64,000 bases of DNA from JAVBLV01 sp031553195. GTDB lineage: Bacteria; Bacteroidota; Bacteroidia; Bacteroidales; P3. The notes under the pieces are model-generated. The model searched no databases, was not told where the DNA came from, and was given only the letters and a program-made list of their open reading frames with translations. The stretch spans positions 10,381-74,380 of the forward strand of contig JAVBLV010000064.1 of the NCBI GenBank assembly GCA_031553195.1. The letters are read 5' to 3'. The translations under genes and the position numbers were made by a program. Each line of letters opens with the position of its first letter. Position 1 is the first letter of the stretch. Below are positions 44,076-53,959 of the stretch, one piece after another.

Positions 44076-44807
44076 ATGGAGGCTATGATTTTTTCTGCAG
44101 GATTAGGAACTCGTCTGCAACAATTTACTTGTGATAGGCCCAAAGCTTTGGTTGAAATAAATGGGAAAACATTGTTGGAAATCAATATTAACCGTTTAAT
44201 CTCATATGGGTTTAACCATATAGTCATTAATATCCACCATTTTGCAGATCAAATGGTTGAATTTTTGAATAATCATACTTTTAACGCTAAAATATTCATT
44301 TCGGATGAACGCAATGAATTGTTGGATACCGGCGGCGGGTTATTGAAAGCATTGCCTTTGTTCTCACGGAAGAACCCTATTTTGTTACATAATGTAGATG
44401 TGTTATCAAATTTAAATTTGACCGATGTATACCATTCTCATCTGAAATCTTCCGCAATGGCCTCTTTGGCGGTAAGCAAGCGCGATACGTCACGTTATTT
44501 TTTATTTTGTGAGGATCGTTTGTGCGGATGGAAAAATTATTCTACAGGCCAGATCATTTCTGACATTTCAAATGAAGGACAATTTAAAGAACTTGCTTTT
44601 AGTGGAATACACGTAATTAATCCCGACCTATGTCAATTTGTGAAACATACGGGAAAATTCTCCATGACGGAGTTATACTTAGATACTTATCAGAATTTTG
44701 AAATAAAAAGTTACGTCCATGACGCCAAAGATTGGTTGGATGTGGGAACGCCTAAAACCTTGGAAATGGCCAGAACATTTATATTGGAATCTATGAACTC
44801 AAATTGA
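44076..44807 (+). CDS. Sugar-phosphate nucleotidyltransferase (MurU-like)
   Basis: A 243-residue GT-A-fold enzyme starting MEAMIFSAGLGTRLQQFTCDRPKALVEINGKTLLE. DTGGGLLKALPLF, LLHNVDVLSNLNL and AFSGIHVINPD match the small nucleotidyltransferases related to MurU (MurNAc-1-P uridylyltransferase) and to mannose/glucose-1-P enzymes. The AmgK-like kinase that often accompanies MurU is not adjacent. A TTG four codons earlier is an alternative start. The substrate is uncertain. Confidence 0.82.
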   Translation: MEAMIFSAGLGTRLQQFTCDRPKALVEINGKTLLEININRLISYGFNHIVINIHHFADQMVEFLNNHTFNAKIFISDERNELLDTGGGLLKALPLFSRKNPILLHNVDVLSNLNLTDVYHSHLKSSAMASLAVSKRDTSRYFLFCEDRLCGWKNYSTGQIISDISNEGQFKELAFSGIHVINPDLCQFVKHTGKFSMTELYLDTYQNFEIKSYVHDAKDWLDVGTPKTLEMARTFILESMNSN

Positions 44808-45015
44808 ATAACACGAAAAAATCATAGGAAAATTCTGAAAAAGCGAATCTATTCTTTCTGAAATCTTTTCTTGTTAAACAGTTTGTTTGCGTTTATCATC
44901 AAAAAACCGTAATATTGCATCCTTATTATTGGGGTATAAGGATTTGAAAAAATGGATTTTGCAATAATTAATTGATCTTTTGTATGAAAGATTCGATTTG
45001 TTTTATGCGTTAAGT

Positions 45016-45927
45016 ATGAGAAATAAAAGAAAGATTATATTAACGGGAGTAATGGCTTTATTATTATGGTCTTGCGGAGTAAAGCAGAATGCCTATGATG
45101 CATCGGGCATATTTGAGGCCACAGAAGTTATCGTTTCTGCCGAAATAAGCGGTAAAATCATGGAGTTTTCGATTGAAGAAGGCCAGAAATTGCAAGCAAA
45201 CACTTTTGTAGGTTACATTGATAGTACGCAGTTATACTTGAAAAAGATGCAATTACTAACCAATGTGAAAGCAAATGAAACTCGTCGTCCCGATATTCTT
45301 AAGCAAATAGCTGTTACCGAACAACAGATTGCTACTGCAAGAACCGAACAAAAACGTTTTGAGAATCTGTTAAAATCCAATGCCGCTAATCAAAAGCAAT
45401 TAGATGATATTAATGCGCAAATTTCGCTGTTGGAGAAGCAATTAACGGCGCAAAAGTCCACATTGGAAAAAAATAATAAGGGAATTACTGAAGAAAGTTC
45501 CGGCATTGAAATTCAGATTGCGCAAATAGAAGATCAATTACAAAAATGTAAAATCGTAAGTCCTATTACAGGCGTTGTATTGGCTAAATATGCCGAAAAA
45601 GGAGAGTTGGCTCTTCAGGGGAAGGCTTTATTTAGTATTGCAGACATAGAAAATATGATTCTGAGGGCGTATATTACTTCCGGTCAACTTACTCAATTTA
45701 AATTGGGACAATCTGTAAGTGTATTTACCGATTTGGGAGAAAAAGGGAGAAAAGAGTATAAGGGAGCTATTACGTGGATATCTGATAAATATGAGTTTAC
45801 GCCCAAAACGATTCAAACGAAAGACGAGCGCGCCAATTTAGTATATGCGGTTAAGATAGCGGTAAAGAACGACGGTTACTTAAAAATCGGCATGTATGGA
45901 GAATTAGGGATAAAAGGCGATCAATAA
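45016..45927 (+). CDS. HlyD-type membrane fusion lipoprotein, orphan
   Basis: A 303-residue periplasmic adaptor: MRNKRKIILTGVMALLLWSC lipoprotein start, then IFEATEVIVSAEISGKIMEFSIEEGQKLQ (first half of the lipoyl-like domain), a coiled-coil hairpin with KQIAVTEQQIATARTEQKRFENLL and LLEKQLTAQKSTLEKN, then IVSPITGVVLAKYAEKGELALQGK. Adaptors of this type normally sit with ABC ATPase and permease genes; here rsmA follows instead after 39 bp. Confidence 0.88.
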   Translation: MRNKRKIILTGVMALLLWSCGVKQNAYDASGIFEATEVIVSAEISGKIMEFSIEEGQKLQANTFVGYIDSTQLYLKKMQLLTNVKANETRRPDILKQIAVTEQQIATARTEQKRFENLLKSNAANQKQLDDINAQISLLEKQLTAQKSTLEKNNKGITEESSGIEIQIAQIEDQLQKCKIVSPITGVVLAKYAEKGELALQGKALFSIADIENMILRAYITSGQLTQFKLGQSVSVFTDLGEKGRKEYKGAITWISDKYEFTPKTIQTKDERANLVYAVKIAVKNDGYLKIGMYGELGIKGDQ

Positions 45928-45966
45928 ATAAAACGATAATTTTCAAAATAATAGTTTTGTAATTGT

Positions 45967-46725
45967 ATGGTACGTGCGAAAAAATTTCTGGGACAGCACT
46001 TTTTAAAAGATGAAAATATTGCGCAGAATATTGTAGATAAAATTAGTTTACAAACGAAGAACATTTTGGAGATAGGTCCTGGAATGGGTGTTTTAACAAA
46101 ATATTTATTGAATATTCCGGAAATAAATCTAAAGCTTGTTGAAATTGATACTGAATCTGTTGAATTCCTTTATCAGAAGTATCCGCAATTGAAGGGACGA
46201 ATTATAGAAGGCGATTTTTTAAAGTTGGATTCAACCTTTTTTGAAGAACATTTTACAATTATAGGCAATTTCCCATACAATATTTCGAGCCAGATCTTAT
46301 TCAAAACCTTTGAAAACAGAAATAATATTCCCGAATTAGTCGGGATGTTTCAAAAAGAAGTGGCAGAACGCGTTGCCGCTAAACCTGGCAAAAAAGATTA
46401 TGGAATATTAAGCGTTTTGTTATCGGCATTTTATGATATTGAATACTTGTTTACTGTGGATGAACATGTTTTCAATCCTCCGCCTAAAGTAAAGTCCGCA
46501 GTTATCCGGTTGAGGCGAAACAATACTAAATCATTGGATTGTGGCGAAGAAGCATTTGTCAAGGTAGTAAAAACAGCATTTAATCAGCGTAGGAAAACCT
46601 TGAGAAATGCATTGAAACCTTTAAATAAACCATTTGATACCTCGTGTGAAGATCTTTTGAGTAAACGCGCCGAACAACTATCCGTAGATGATTTTGTAAG
46701 AATTACATCCTCCCTTTTTCCATAG
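45967..46725 (+). CDS. rsmA: 16S rRNA (adenine1518/1519-N6) dimethyltransferase
   Basis: A 252-residue KsgA/RsmA: MVRAKKFLGQHFLKDENIAQNIV, SAM motif ILEIGPGMGVLTKYLL, the NxPY-type catalytic loop IIGNFPYNISSQILFK, and FNPPPKVKSAVIRL with a C-terminal LRNALKPL helix. It dimethylates two adenines in helix 45 late in 30S assembly. It is complete and cytosolic. Confidence 0.96.
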   Translation: MVRAKKFLGQHFLKDENIAQNIVDKISLQTKNILEIGPGMGVLTKYLLNIPEINLKLVEIDTESVEFLYQKYPQLKGRIIEGDFLKLDSTFFEEHFTIIGNFPYNISSQILFKTFENRNNIPELVGMFQKEVAERVAAKPGKKDYGILSVLLSAFYDIEYLFTVDEHVFNPPPKVKSAVIRLRRNNTKSLDCGEEAFVKVVKTAFNQRRKTLRNALKPLNKPFDTSCEDLLSKRAEQLSVDDFVRITSSLFP

Positions 46726-47129
46726 ATAAAAATAATTTAGGCGTTCAAATTTTCTTGAAAAGATTTAAAAAATCGATACCCTTATTAAATGAAGATTTCA
46801 GAATTATTTTACTGTAATTCTGATAAATGTATTTCCTAGGGTAGAAATATTGATTTTAAATTATTTAGTTGTTAAATCAATGGAATATCGGCTTCATAGG
46901 GAAAATTTTAAGTCCCGTACTAAATAGTTTCTCAGAAATTGTTCAAAATTTTATAGAACAGATTTTGAGATTCAAAATATTTTATAGAAAAATTTTTAGA
47001 CAACCTCTCAGTACTTATTAGTAATTTTGTACGTTAATTTAAAGCAATATCCGCAGGGAGAAAAGTTTATTTTTTAAGAGGTAAAAAAGGAAAATATTTT
47101 CTTTTTGGGAGAGAGAAAGAGAATCAATT
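46726..47129. other. Intergenic region ahead of the DUF4175 gene
   Basis: About 400 bp. It contains the deleted MITE-like copy (46931-47011) and a possible -7 box TAATTTTG at 47022-47029 for the downstream gene. The rest is featureless AT-rich DNA. Confidence 0.5.
46931..47011. repeat. Deleted copy of the 41858-42023 MITE-like element
   Basis: CTCAGAAATTGTTCAAAATT, then TTATAGAACAGATTTTGAGA matches the left arm of the larger element with scattered changes. The right end, on the other strand, CTGAGAGGTTGTCTAAAAAT matches its right arm. The roughly 85-bp centre is missing, leaving an 81-bp imperfect palindrome. Confidence 0.7.
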
Positions 47130-50100
47130 ATGAATGTATTAATCAAGAAATTAGATGAATTTATCCGTCGGTATTACAAGAATCGTCTGTTAGAAGGCGC
47201 GTTGTATACAGTTGGATTATTAGTAGGTTTCTTTTTAATAGTCAATGTATTTGAATATTTTGGGAATTTTGGAATCGTTATTCGTACCATTTTATTTTGG
47301 CTGTATTTATTGGCGGCGTTTGCCGTAATATGGTATTATGTCCTGATTCCGATATTTAAAATATACAAATTTGGGAAGATCATCAGTTATGAAGAAGCGG
47401 CGCGTATTATAGGGAAACATTTTCCCGAAGTAAGCGACAAATTGTTGAATGCGATACAACTACAAAACCTGTCCAACGAATCGGATTCGGAATTATTAAA
47501 AGCAAGTATTCAACAAAAAACCAATCAGCTTAGCCCGGTTCCTTTTGTCAAAGCTATTGATTATTCAAAAAATAAGAAATATTTGAAATACGCGGTTATT
47601 CCGCTTGCCGTACTATTGGGACTTTTAATTACTCTACCGTCGTTTATTACAGGCCCTTCAAAACGTATTTTACAGCATTCCACCTATTTTGAGAAACCGG
47701 CTCCCTTCCAGTTTATAATCCAAAATGACACATTGCAAGTTGCTCAACAGGAAGATTTTACTATAAAAGTTAAAACGCAGGGAGACGAATTGCCCGATCA
47801 GGTTTTTGTAGAAATAGGAGGGGTTTCTTACAAAATGAGTAAATCGAATAAGCAAGAATTTAATTATGAATTAAAAAACGTGCAAAAATCGGTTACATTC
47901 CGTTTTTCGGCTGTGGAGATATTTTCTCCCGACTATCTGCTTGAAGCGCTTCCTAAGCCGATATTAATCGATTTCCAGGCGCAAATAACGTATCCTTCAT
48001 ATACGGGAAAAAAACCTGAGACATTTTCTAATACAGGCGATTTAGTTGTTCCTAAGGGGAGTTCAATTCAGTGGAAATTCCAAACCCGCGACACAAAGAC
48101 GTTTTCATTTATTTATAATGATAAAACGGAAAATATAGAACCTGACGCCAATGGACGTCTTGCTATTAGTAAACGCGTAATGGAGAATGTGCAATATGGC
48201 TTTTTTACAACCAACCAATATATCTCTGCTCATGATTCCCTGAAATATTCTGTTACTTCGATAGAAGATGCATATCCTCAAATTATTGTTTTCGAACAGC
48301 GGGATTCGTTAATTCCCAATCGCGTTTTCTTCAAAGGGCAAATAAAAGATGATTATGGATTTTCGAAATTACAGTTTAAAATAAACAAAACCAATTCCGA
48401 AGATACAAGTGTACATGATTTGACTGCCAGTAACTTGAATATAGATTTGAGTAAGGACGCCCAAGAGTTTTATCATTATTTCGATTTGGCGAATTTACAA
48501 ATTATGCCTGGCGATAGAGTTGAATATTATTTTCAAGTTTGGGATAACGATGGAATAAATGGAGCCAAGTCAACAGTTTCCAAAACATTTGTAATAGAAA
48601 TTCCCGGGTTGAAGCAAATTGATGAAGCAAACGAAAAAACAAGCAAGCAAATACAGGAGCAGGCCATTCAATCCATGTCGGAAATCAAGAAGATACAAAA
48701 AGAAATTAATGAGTTAATGAAGAAACTGGTAGATAAGAAAGAACTCAATTGGCAGGATAAAAAACAATTGGAAGAGTTGGCCAAAAAGGAGCAACAGTTA
48801 AAACAAAGCATACAGGAAATTCAGCAAAAAGTTCAGCAAAATAATTTATTGGAGCAACAATACAAAGACTTAGATCCTGCTATTGTAGAAAAGCAGAAAC
48901 AATTGGAGAAACTATTCAATGAATTGATGAATAATGATTTAAAAGATCTTTTCAATGAATTAGACAAATTGATGCGGCAAGTTGACAAAGATAAAATAAA
49001 AGAATCGTTGGATAACATCAAGATGAATAATGAAAACATTGAAAAACAATTGGATAGGGATATTGAATTGATGAAGCGGCTGGATGTGGAAAAACGTTTG
49101 GAGGATGCCATTCAACAAACGCAAAAACTAGCTGAAAAACAACGTCAACTTTCTGAAGAAAGCAAAAAGAATAATAATTCCTCGGAAGATGCTCAAAAAA
49201 AGCAAGAACAGCTCAATCAGGAATTTCAAGATTTGAAAAAACAATTGGACGATATCCAAAAGAAAAATTCGGAACTGGAATCTCCCCAGGATTTCAAACG
49301 GAATGAGAATCTGGAAAAGAATATACAACAAAGCCAACAAAGCGCTTCCGATCAATTGAAACAGAAAAAGCAAAAAGAGGCGGCTAAAAAACAAGAAGAA
49401 GCAGCCGAAAAAATGGAAGAAATGTCCCAAGAATTGTCGGATATGAAAGACCAAATGGAAGATGAACAGTTGGCCGAAGATGCAGACCAAACCCGTCAAT
49501 TGCTTAAAAATTTGCTTAAGATTTCTTTCGAACAGGAACGGTTGATGGAGCGGTTAAAAGGAGTTTATGTTCAAGATCCGGTTTACCAGGAAATCATTAA
49601 GGGACAATCAAAATTGAAAGATGATTTCAAAATGGTGGAAGACTCGTTAGCAGCTCTAGGAAAACGTCAAATACAAATTAATTCGATTGTAAATAAGGAG
49701 TTATCAATCATCAATTCCCGCATGGATAGAACCATGGAAAGTTTGCTGATGTTGAATCAAGTGACTTATGGAAGAAATCAAAACACCGGCGCGCAAACGC
49801 ATCAGCAATATGTAATGACGTCGATCAATAACTTATCGCTGATTTTGGCGGAATCATTAAGTAAGATGCAACAAAACATGCGGAGTAATTCACAAAAGAA
49901 GAAAAGCAGTAGCCGATCGGGGAATGCATCGTGCGATAATCCTAGTAATGGGAAACCGAAACCCAAATCGAAACCTAAACCGGATGCAAAGTCAATGAGA
50001 CAGTTGCAGGAGCAATTAAACAAGCAGTTAGAGCAATTGAAAGGTGAAATTGAAAAACAAAATAAAGAAGGGAAAAAATCGCGCAAAATTGGGGAAGGAA

Positions 50101-50540
50101 ACCAGCAAAGCGAAGAAGTAGCCCGGATGGCCGCTCAACAGGAACAGATCAGGAGGATGATGCAGGAATATAGCAATAAGCTTAAACAAGAATCGGGAGG
50201 CAAGGCAAATGGGAATTTAGATAATTTGATGCGCGATATGGAACAAACGGAGACGGACATTATTAATAAGACCATTACCCAGCAAACCTTGATGCGTCAA
50301 CAACAGATATTGACGAAACTGTTGGAACATGAAAGAGCCCAACAAAAACAAGAGCAAGAGGAAAAAAGAGAGTCAAGAGAAGGAAAAGATACATTTTTTG
50401 GTAACCAAAATCCATTTTTGGAGTATAATAAACTGAAAGGCGCCGAACAAGAGATGATACGAACTACGCCTCCTTCATTTACTTTCTTTTACAAACAGAA
50501 GGTAAATGAATATTTTTATAAATTTGAAGAATCTAAATAA
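47130..50540 (+). CDS. DUF4175 membrane protein with long coiled coil
   Basis: An 1136-residue protein: MNVLIKKLDEFIRRYYKNRLLEG, two membrane segments (VGLLVGFFLIVNVFEYF, LFWLYLLAAFAVIWYYVLI) and a third near residue 155. An extracytoplasmic beta-rich part with IFPNRVFFKGQIKDDYGFSKLQF-type DUF4175 features follows. A Gln/Lys/Glu-rich coiled coil runs from about 500 to 800 and from about 950 to 1100. The C-terminus is FTFFYKQKVNEYFYKFEE. The envelope function is unknown. In Bacteroidota it is usually upstream of the anti-sigma-type ATPase, ybeY and mnmG, as here. Confidence 0.87.
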   Translation: MNVLIKKLDEFIRRYYKNRLLEGALYTVGLLVGFFLIVNVFEYFGNFGIVIRTILFWLYLLAAFAVIWYYVLIPIFKIYKFGKIISYEEAARIIGKHFPEVSDKLLNAIQLQNLSNESDSELLKASIQQKTNQLSPVPFVKAIDYSKNKKYLKYAVIPLAVLLGLLITLPSFITGPSKRILQHSTYFEKPAPFQFIIQNDTLQVAQQEDFTIKVKTQGDELPDQVFVEIGGVSYKMSKSNKQEFNYELKNVQKSVTFRFSAVEIFSPDYLLEALPKPILIDFQAQITYPSYTGKKPETFSNTGDLVVPKGSSIQWKFQTRDTKTFSFIYNDKTENIEPDANGRLAISKRVMENVQYGFFTTNQYISAHDSLKYSVTSIEDAYPQIIVFEQRDSLIPNRVFFKGQIKDDYGFSKLQFKINKTNSEDTSVHDLTASNLNIDLSKDAQEFYHYFDLANLQIMPGDRVEYYFQVWDNDGINGAKSTVSKTFVIEIPGLKQIDEANEKTSKQIQEQAIQSMSEIKKIQKEINELMKKLVDKKELNWQDKKQLEELAKKEQQLKQSIQEIQQKVQQNNLLEQQYKDLDPAIVEKQKQLEKLFNELMNNDLKDLFNELDKLMRQVDKDKIKESLDNIKMNNENIEKQLDRDIELMKRLDVEKRLEDAIQQTQKLAEKQRQLSEESKKNNNSSEDAQKKQEQLNQEFQDLKKQLDDIQKKNSELESPQDFKRNENLEKNIQQSQQSASDQLKQKKQKEAAKKQEEAAEKMEEMSQELSDMKDQMEDEQLAEDADQTRQLLKNLLKISFEQERLMERLKGVYVQDPVYQEIIKGQSKLKDDFKMVEDSLAALGKRQIQINSIVNKELSIINSRMDRTMESLLMLNQVTYGRNQNTGAQTHQQYVMTSINNLSLILAESLSKMQQNMRSNSQKKKSSSRSGNASCDNPSNGKPKPKSKPKPDAKSMRQLQEQLNKQLEQLKGEIEKQNKEGKKSRKIGEGNQQSEEVARMAAQQEQIRRMMQEYSNKLKQESGGKANGNLDNLMRDMEQTETDIINKTITQQTLMRQQQILTKLLEHERAQQKQEQEEKRESREGKDTFFGNQNPFLEYNKLKGAEQEMIRTTPPSFTFFYKQKVNEYFYKFEESK

Positions 50541-50744
50541 AGAAAGTTTTTGGATGTCGAAATATATATCATGGAGCATATATTTCTGTAAATCAAATTC
50601 TCTGACTGAATGTTGAAAACATTAAAACGTTAGCTGTAAGATCAAGCTAAAGAGGATCAATCCAAAGGCATGTGCAGGAAAGTCTCTCAAATAAATAAAA
50701 GAAAAAGAAGTAAAGAGGGAGAGAGTTTATAAAATTTGAAACAA

Positions 50745-51230
50745 ATGAAAAAGAAATATGAGGAAATAATTATCCAGTCTCAGGAGAAAGAGATAATAGA
50801 AATTCAGGAATTTATAGAGCATATCTGCGACAAGTATAACATACATAATTATTTAGGATTATTGTCGGTAGCGGTTATCGAAGCGGTAGAGAATGCGATA
50901 AAACATGGAAATCAATTAGATCCGAAGAAAAAGGTAAAGATAAAATGTTCTAAAACACACGAAGGGATTTGCATTCGGGTGGAAGATGAAGGGAAAGGTT
51001 TTGATTATCGAAAATATAACTCTCTTTCTGAAAAAACCGGAAAGGGGGAAGGAATATATTTGATGAAAGCATTAAGTAACCGGTTGAGTTTTCTGGCCAA
51101 AGGGAGGATAGTCGAATTAATGTTTTTTATTGACGGTATTGAATCGACCCGTACGTTAGAAAGGGCTTCATTCATGCAAAAATATTTTGAGAAACAGCAG
51201 GCGCATGTTGAAAAACGCCAACGCGCATAG
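50745..51230 (+). CDS. Anti-sigma-type GHKL ATP-binding protein
   Basis: A 161-residue protein with a single HATPase_c_2 domain: AVIEAVENAIKHGN (N-box), IRVEDEGKGFDYRKY (G1), and GKGEGIYLMKALSNRL (G2). No other domain. Stand-alone domains like this include anti-sigma factor kinases of the RsbW/SpoIIAB type, but no partner (anti-anti-sigma) gene is adjacent. The start is the ATG at 50745 rather than a TTG three codons earlier. Confidence 0.82.
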   Translation: MKKKYEEIIIQSQEKEIIEIQEFIEHICDKYNIHNYLGLLSVAVIEAVENAIKHGNQLDPKKKVKIKCSKTHEGICIRVEDEGKGFDYRKYNSLSEKTGKGEGIYLMKALSNRLSFLAKGRIVELMFFIDGIESTRTLERASFMQKYFEKQQAHVEKRQRA

Positions 51231-51442
51231 AAATGAACAAGGATAAGAACCAGAGAATGAGGAGAAATTTCCTGTTTTGAGAATTTAAATCTCATTATAA
51301 AAGTTTCAATTCTATGAGAATCTTGAGGATGATTGGCGAAATTCACTAATTTTATTTCCTTGTTAATTAGTTGCTTCTCTTTCCTGATATACAAAAATTC
51401 CTTAAGTACTGTTTTGGCAAGTTCAAATCTGATATCTATAAA

Positions 51443-51916
51443 ATGGCAATAACATTTAATTCCGAACAAATAAATTTTAATTCGAAAGGGAAGTCCCTAC
51501 TTAAGAAGTGGATTAAATCTATTATTGAGCAGGAGGGTAAAAAAGTAGGAGAAATCAATTATATTTTTTGTTCAGATGATTATTTGTTAGGAATTAATCA
51601 GACCTACCTTAAACACGATACCTATACCGACGTTATCACATTTGATTTTAATGAAGGGTCATCTAAAATTATTTCCGGTGATATTTACATAAGTATTGAT
51701 AGGGTGGGAGATAATGCTCAAAAATTCAAAGTAAGTTTTGAGGAAGAATTAAGAAGAGTAATTATTCATGGGATATTGCATCTTTGCGGATATCTAGATA
51801 AAATGCCATCTGAAATAAAGATAATGAGAGAGAAAGAAGAAGAAAGTCTACAGTTGTTTTCAATGATGGATGAAGAAAATAATATAAAAGCAAAAGAAAA
51901 ACAACCGGGAGACTAA
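51443..51916 (+). CDS. ybeY: Endoribonuclease YbeY
   Basis: A 157-residue protein starting MAITFNSEQINFNSKGKSLLKK. The family core is clear: IFCSDDYLLGINQTYLKHDTYTDVITFDFNEG and the zinc motif VIIHGILHLCGYLDK. The third metal ligand is Asp rather than the His of HGxLHLxGYDH, a change common in Bacteroidota YbeY. It is a metal-dependent RNase for 16S rRNA 3'-end maturation and ribosome quality control. The long upstream extension is not supported. Confidence 0.93.
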   Translation: MAITFNSEQINFNSKGKSLLKKWIKSIIEQEGKKVGEINYIFCSDDYLLGINQTYLKHDTYTDVITFDFNEGSSKIISGDIYISIDRVGDNAQKFKVSFEEELRRVIIHGILHLCGYLDKMPSEIKIMREKEEESLQLFSMMDEENNIKAKEKQPGD

Positions 51917-51958
51917 GATATTGGAGTAATAATTTAAAATTCAGATTATATAGAGAGT

Positions 51959-51974
51959 TGTTTCACGTGGAACA
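51959..51974. promoter_or_regulatory. parS-like ParB binding site (15/16)
   Basis: TGTTTCACGTGGAACA, identical to the 25362 site. It sits 43 bp before mnmG in the spacer after ybeY. It can also form a small hairpin (GTTGTT..AACAAC) followed by T-run, so a terminator function is an alternative reading. Confidence 0.62.
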
Positions 51975-52017
51975 ACTTTTTTTGAAATAAAAGGGTAGGG
52001 GAAAAAGTAAGAGAACG

Positions 52018-53895
52018 ATGGTTTTAGAAAAATACGATATAATTGTAGTAGGAGGGGGGCATGCTGGGGCTGAAGCGGCGGCGGCGGCGGCTAATCTCGG
52101 ATCAAAGACATTGCTTATTACGCAGAATTTAGATACTATTGCACAAATGTCGTGTAATCCGGCAATGGGAGGAGTCGCAAAAGGACAAATTGTGAGAGAG
52201 ATAGATGCTTTGGGAGGATATTCGGGGATTGTAACTGATAAAACGATGATTCAGTTTAGAATGTTGAACCGTTCCAAAGGTCCTGCCATGTGGAGTCCCA
52301 GAGCGCAAAGCGATCGGATGATGTTTTCTGTGGAATGGCGTTCTATGCTTGAAAATACCCAAAACTTGGATTTGTGGCAAGACGAAGTAAATGAAATTTT
52401 GGTGCAAGGAACGAGAGTAGTAGGCGTTAAAACCAAAATGCAAGTTCAGGTTTATGCAAAAGCAGTTATTTTAACCAATGGAACTTTTTTGAATGGATTA
52501 ATACACATTGGGGAATTTTCTTTTTCGGGAGGTAGGATAGGAGAACCCAGCGTAAAAGGGTTGACAAAATGCTTAACCGAATTGGGATTTGAAAGCGCCA
52601 GGCTGAAAACGGGAACGCCTGTTCGCGTAGATGGCCGCACGATTAATTTTTCTCTATTGGAAGAACAAAGAGGAGATGAAAATCCTTCCAAATTTTCTTT
52701 TACACAAACGCCTAAACTGGTTCGCCAACGAAGTTGTCATTTGGCTTATACTAATGAAGAAGTCCACGATATACTAAGAGAGGGTTTCGAAAAGTCACCG
52801 ATGTTTACAGGACGCATTCAAGGAAGGGGCCCTCGTTATTGTCCGTCTATTGAAGATAAGATTAATCGTTTCGCGGACAAAATCCGCCATCAATTGTTTA
52901 TAGAACCGGAGGGTTGGACAACCCATTCCTATTATATAAATGGTTTCTCATCTTCCCTTCCGATGCAGATACAATACGATGCCCTGCGAAAAATAAAAGG
53001 ATTTGAAAATGCCAAAATTTTCCGTCCGGGATATGCCATAGAATATGATTATTTCCCCCCCACTCAGCTTAAACTGACGCTTGAAACCAAACGAATAGAG
53101 TATCTTTACTTTGCGGGACAGATAAATGGGACGACAGGTTATGAAGAAGCAGGCGCTCAGGGATTGATGGCCGGAGTTAATGCACACTTGAAATTAAATG
53201 AAAAACCGGAATTTATTCTTCAACGCTCCCAAGCATATATTGGCGTTTTAATAGACGATCTGGTAACAAAGGGAGTAGACGAGCCTTACAGGATGTTTAC
53301 TTCGCGGGCAGAATATCGCATTCTGCTTAGGCAAGATAATGCAGATATTCGGTTAACGCCTCTTTCCCATGCCATTGGGCTAGCTTCGGATGCCCGTATG
53401 CAGGCAATGGAAAGTAGAAAACAAAGCTATGAACAGATTATTGCGTTTGTAAAGGAGAACAATATTTCTCCGGAAGAAATAAATCCCACGCTTGAACAAA
53501 AAGGAACACCTCCTATTTCTCATAGAACAAAGATGTTAAACATTATTTTACGTCCGCAGGTAAATATACAAGATATATTATCCGCTTCGGAAGGGTTCAG
53601 GCAATTTGTTGATAACATGAATATTGAAAGTGTAAAGGAAGATATGGAATCGGCGGAAATCTTGTTAAAGTATCAACGATATATTGAGAAAGAGGAGGAG
53701 ATAGCTAATAAATTATCAAAATTCGAAAATATTCTTTTAAAAGAAGACTTTAATTATCATGTTCTAAATGCACTGTCATATGAAGCGAGAGAGAAACTCT
53801 CTCGTATCCGGCCTAAAACGATTGGGCAAGCATCTCGAATTAGCGGCGTTTCTCCTGCCGACGTTTCAGTATTGATTGTATTTCTGGGTAGGTAA
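52018..53895 (+). CDS. mnmG: tRNA uridine-5-carboxymethylaminomethyl enzyme MnmG (GidA)
   Basis: A 625-residue protein of normal length: FAD loop IIVVGGGHAGAEAAAAAANLG, SCNPAMGGVAKGQIVREIDALGG, RLKTGTPVRVDGRTI, YFAGQINGTTGYEEAAGQGLMAG-type segment (here EEAGAQGLMAG), and a C-terminal GidA-associated domain ending IGQASRISGVSPADVSVLIVFLGR. With MnmE it modifies U34 of several tRNAs. gidA is often origin-proximal in bacteria. It follows a parS-like site. Confidence 0.97.
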   Translation: MVLEKYDIIVVGGGHAGAEAAAAAANLGSKTLLITQNLDTIAQMSCNPAMGGVAKGQIVREIDALGGYSGIVTDKTMIQFRMLNRSKGPAMWSPRAQSDRMMFSVEWRSMLENTQNLDLWQDEVNEILVQGTRVVGVKTKMQVQVYAKAVILTNGTFLNGLIHIGEFSFSGGRIGEPSVKGLTKCLTELGFESARLKTGTPVRVDGRTINFSLLEEQRGDENPSKFSFTQTPKLVRQRSCHLAYTNEEVHDILREGFEKSPMFTGRIQGRGPRYCPSIEDKINRFADKIRHQLFIEPEGWTTHSYYINGFSSSLPMQIQYDALRKIKGFENAKIFRPGYAIEYDYFPPTQLKLTLETKRIEYLYFAGQINGTTGYEEAGAQGLMAGVNAHLKLNEKPEFILQRSQAYIGVLIDDLVTKGVDEPYRMFTSRAEYRILLRQDNADIRLTPLSHAIGLASDARMQAMESRKQSYEQIIAFVKENNISPEEINPTLEQKGTPPISHRTKMLNIILRPQVNIQDILSASEGFRQFVDNMNIESVKEDMESAEILLKYQRYIEKEEEIANKLSKFENILLKEDFNYHVLNALSYEAREKLSRIRPKTIGQASRISGVSPADVSVLIVFLGR

Positions 53896-53935
53896 AAATC
53901 AAAGAATCTAAGGAATAATGGAAGACTTTTAAAGG

Positions 53936-53959
53936 GGAATTATATTTTTTTATAATTCC
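53936..53959. terminator. Convergent terminator between mnmG and the ATL gene
   Basis: GGAATTATA (53936-53944) pairs with TATAATTCC (53951-53959) around six T's. It overlaps the stop codon of the minus-strand gene. Confidence 0.5.

Noticed and set aside
45952..45959. TAGTTTTG as a -7 box for rsmA
   Set aside because: It would start the transcript almost on the ATG and no -33 element is present; co-transcription with the HlyD gene is simpler.
49128..49499. Minus-strand frames opposite the DUF4175 coiled coil
   Set aside because: Long antisense frames are expected opposite Lys/Glu/Gln-rich codons; these hydrophobic translations are artefacts.
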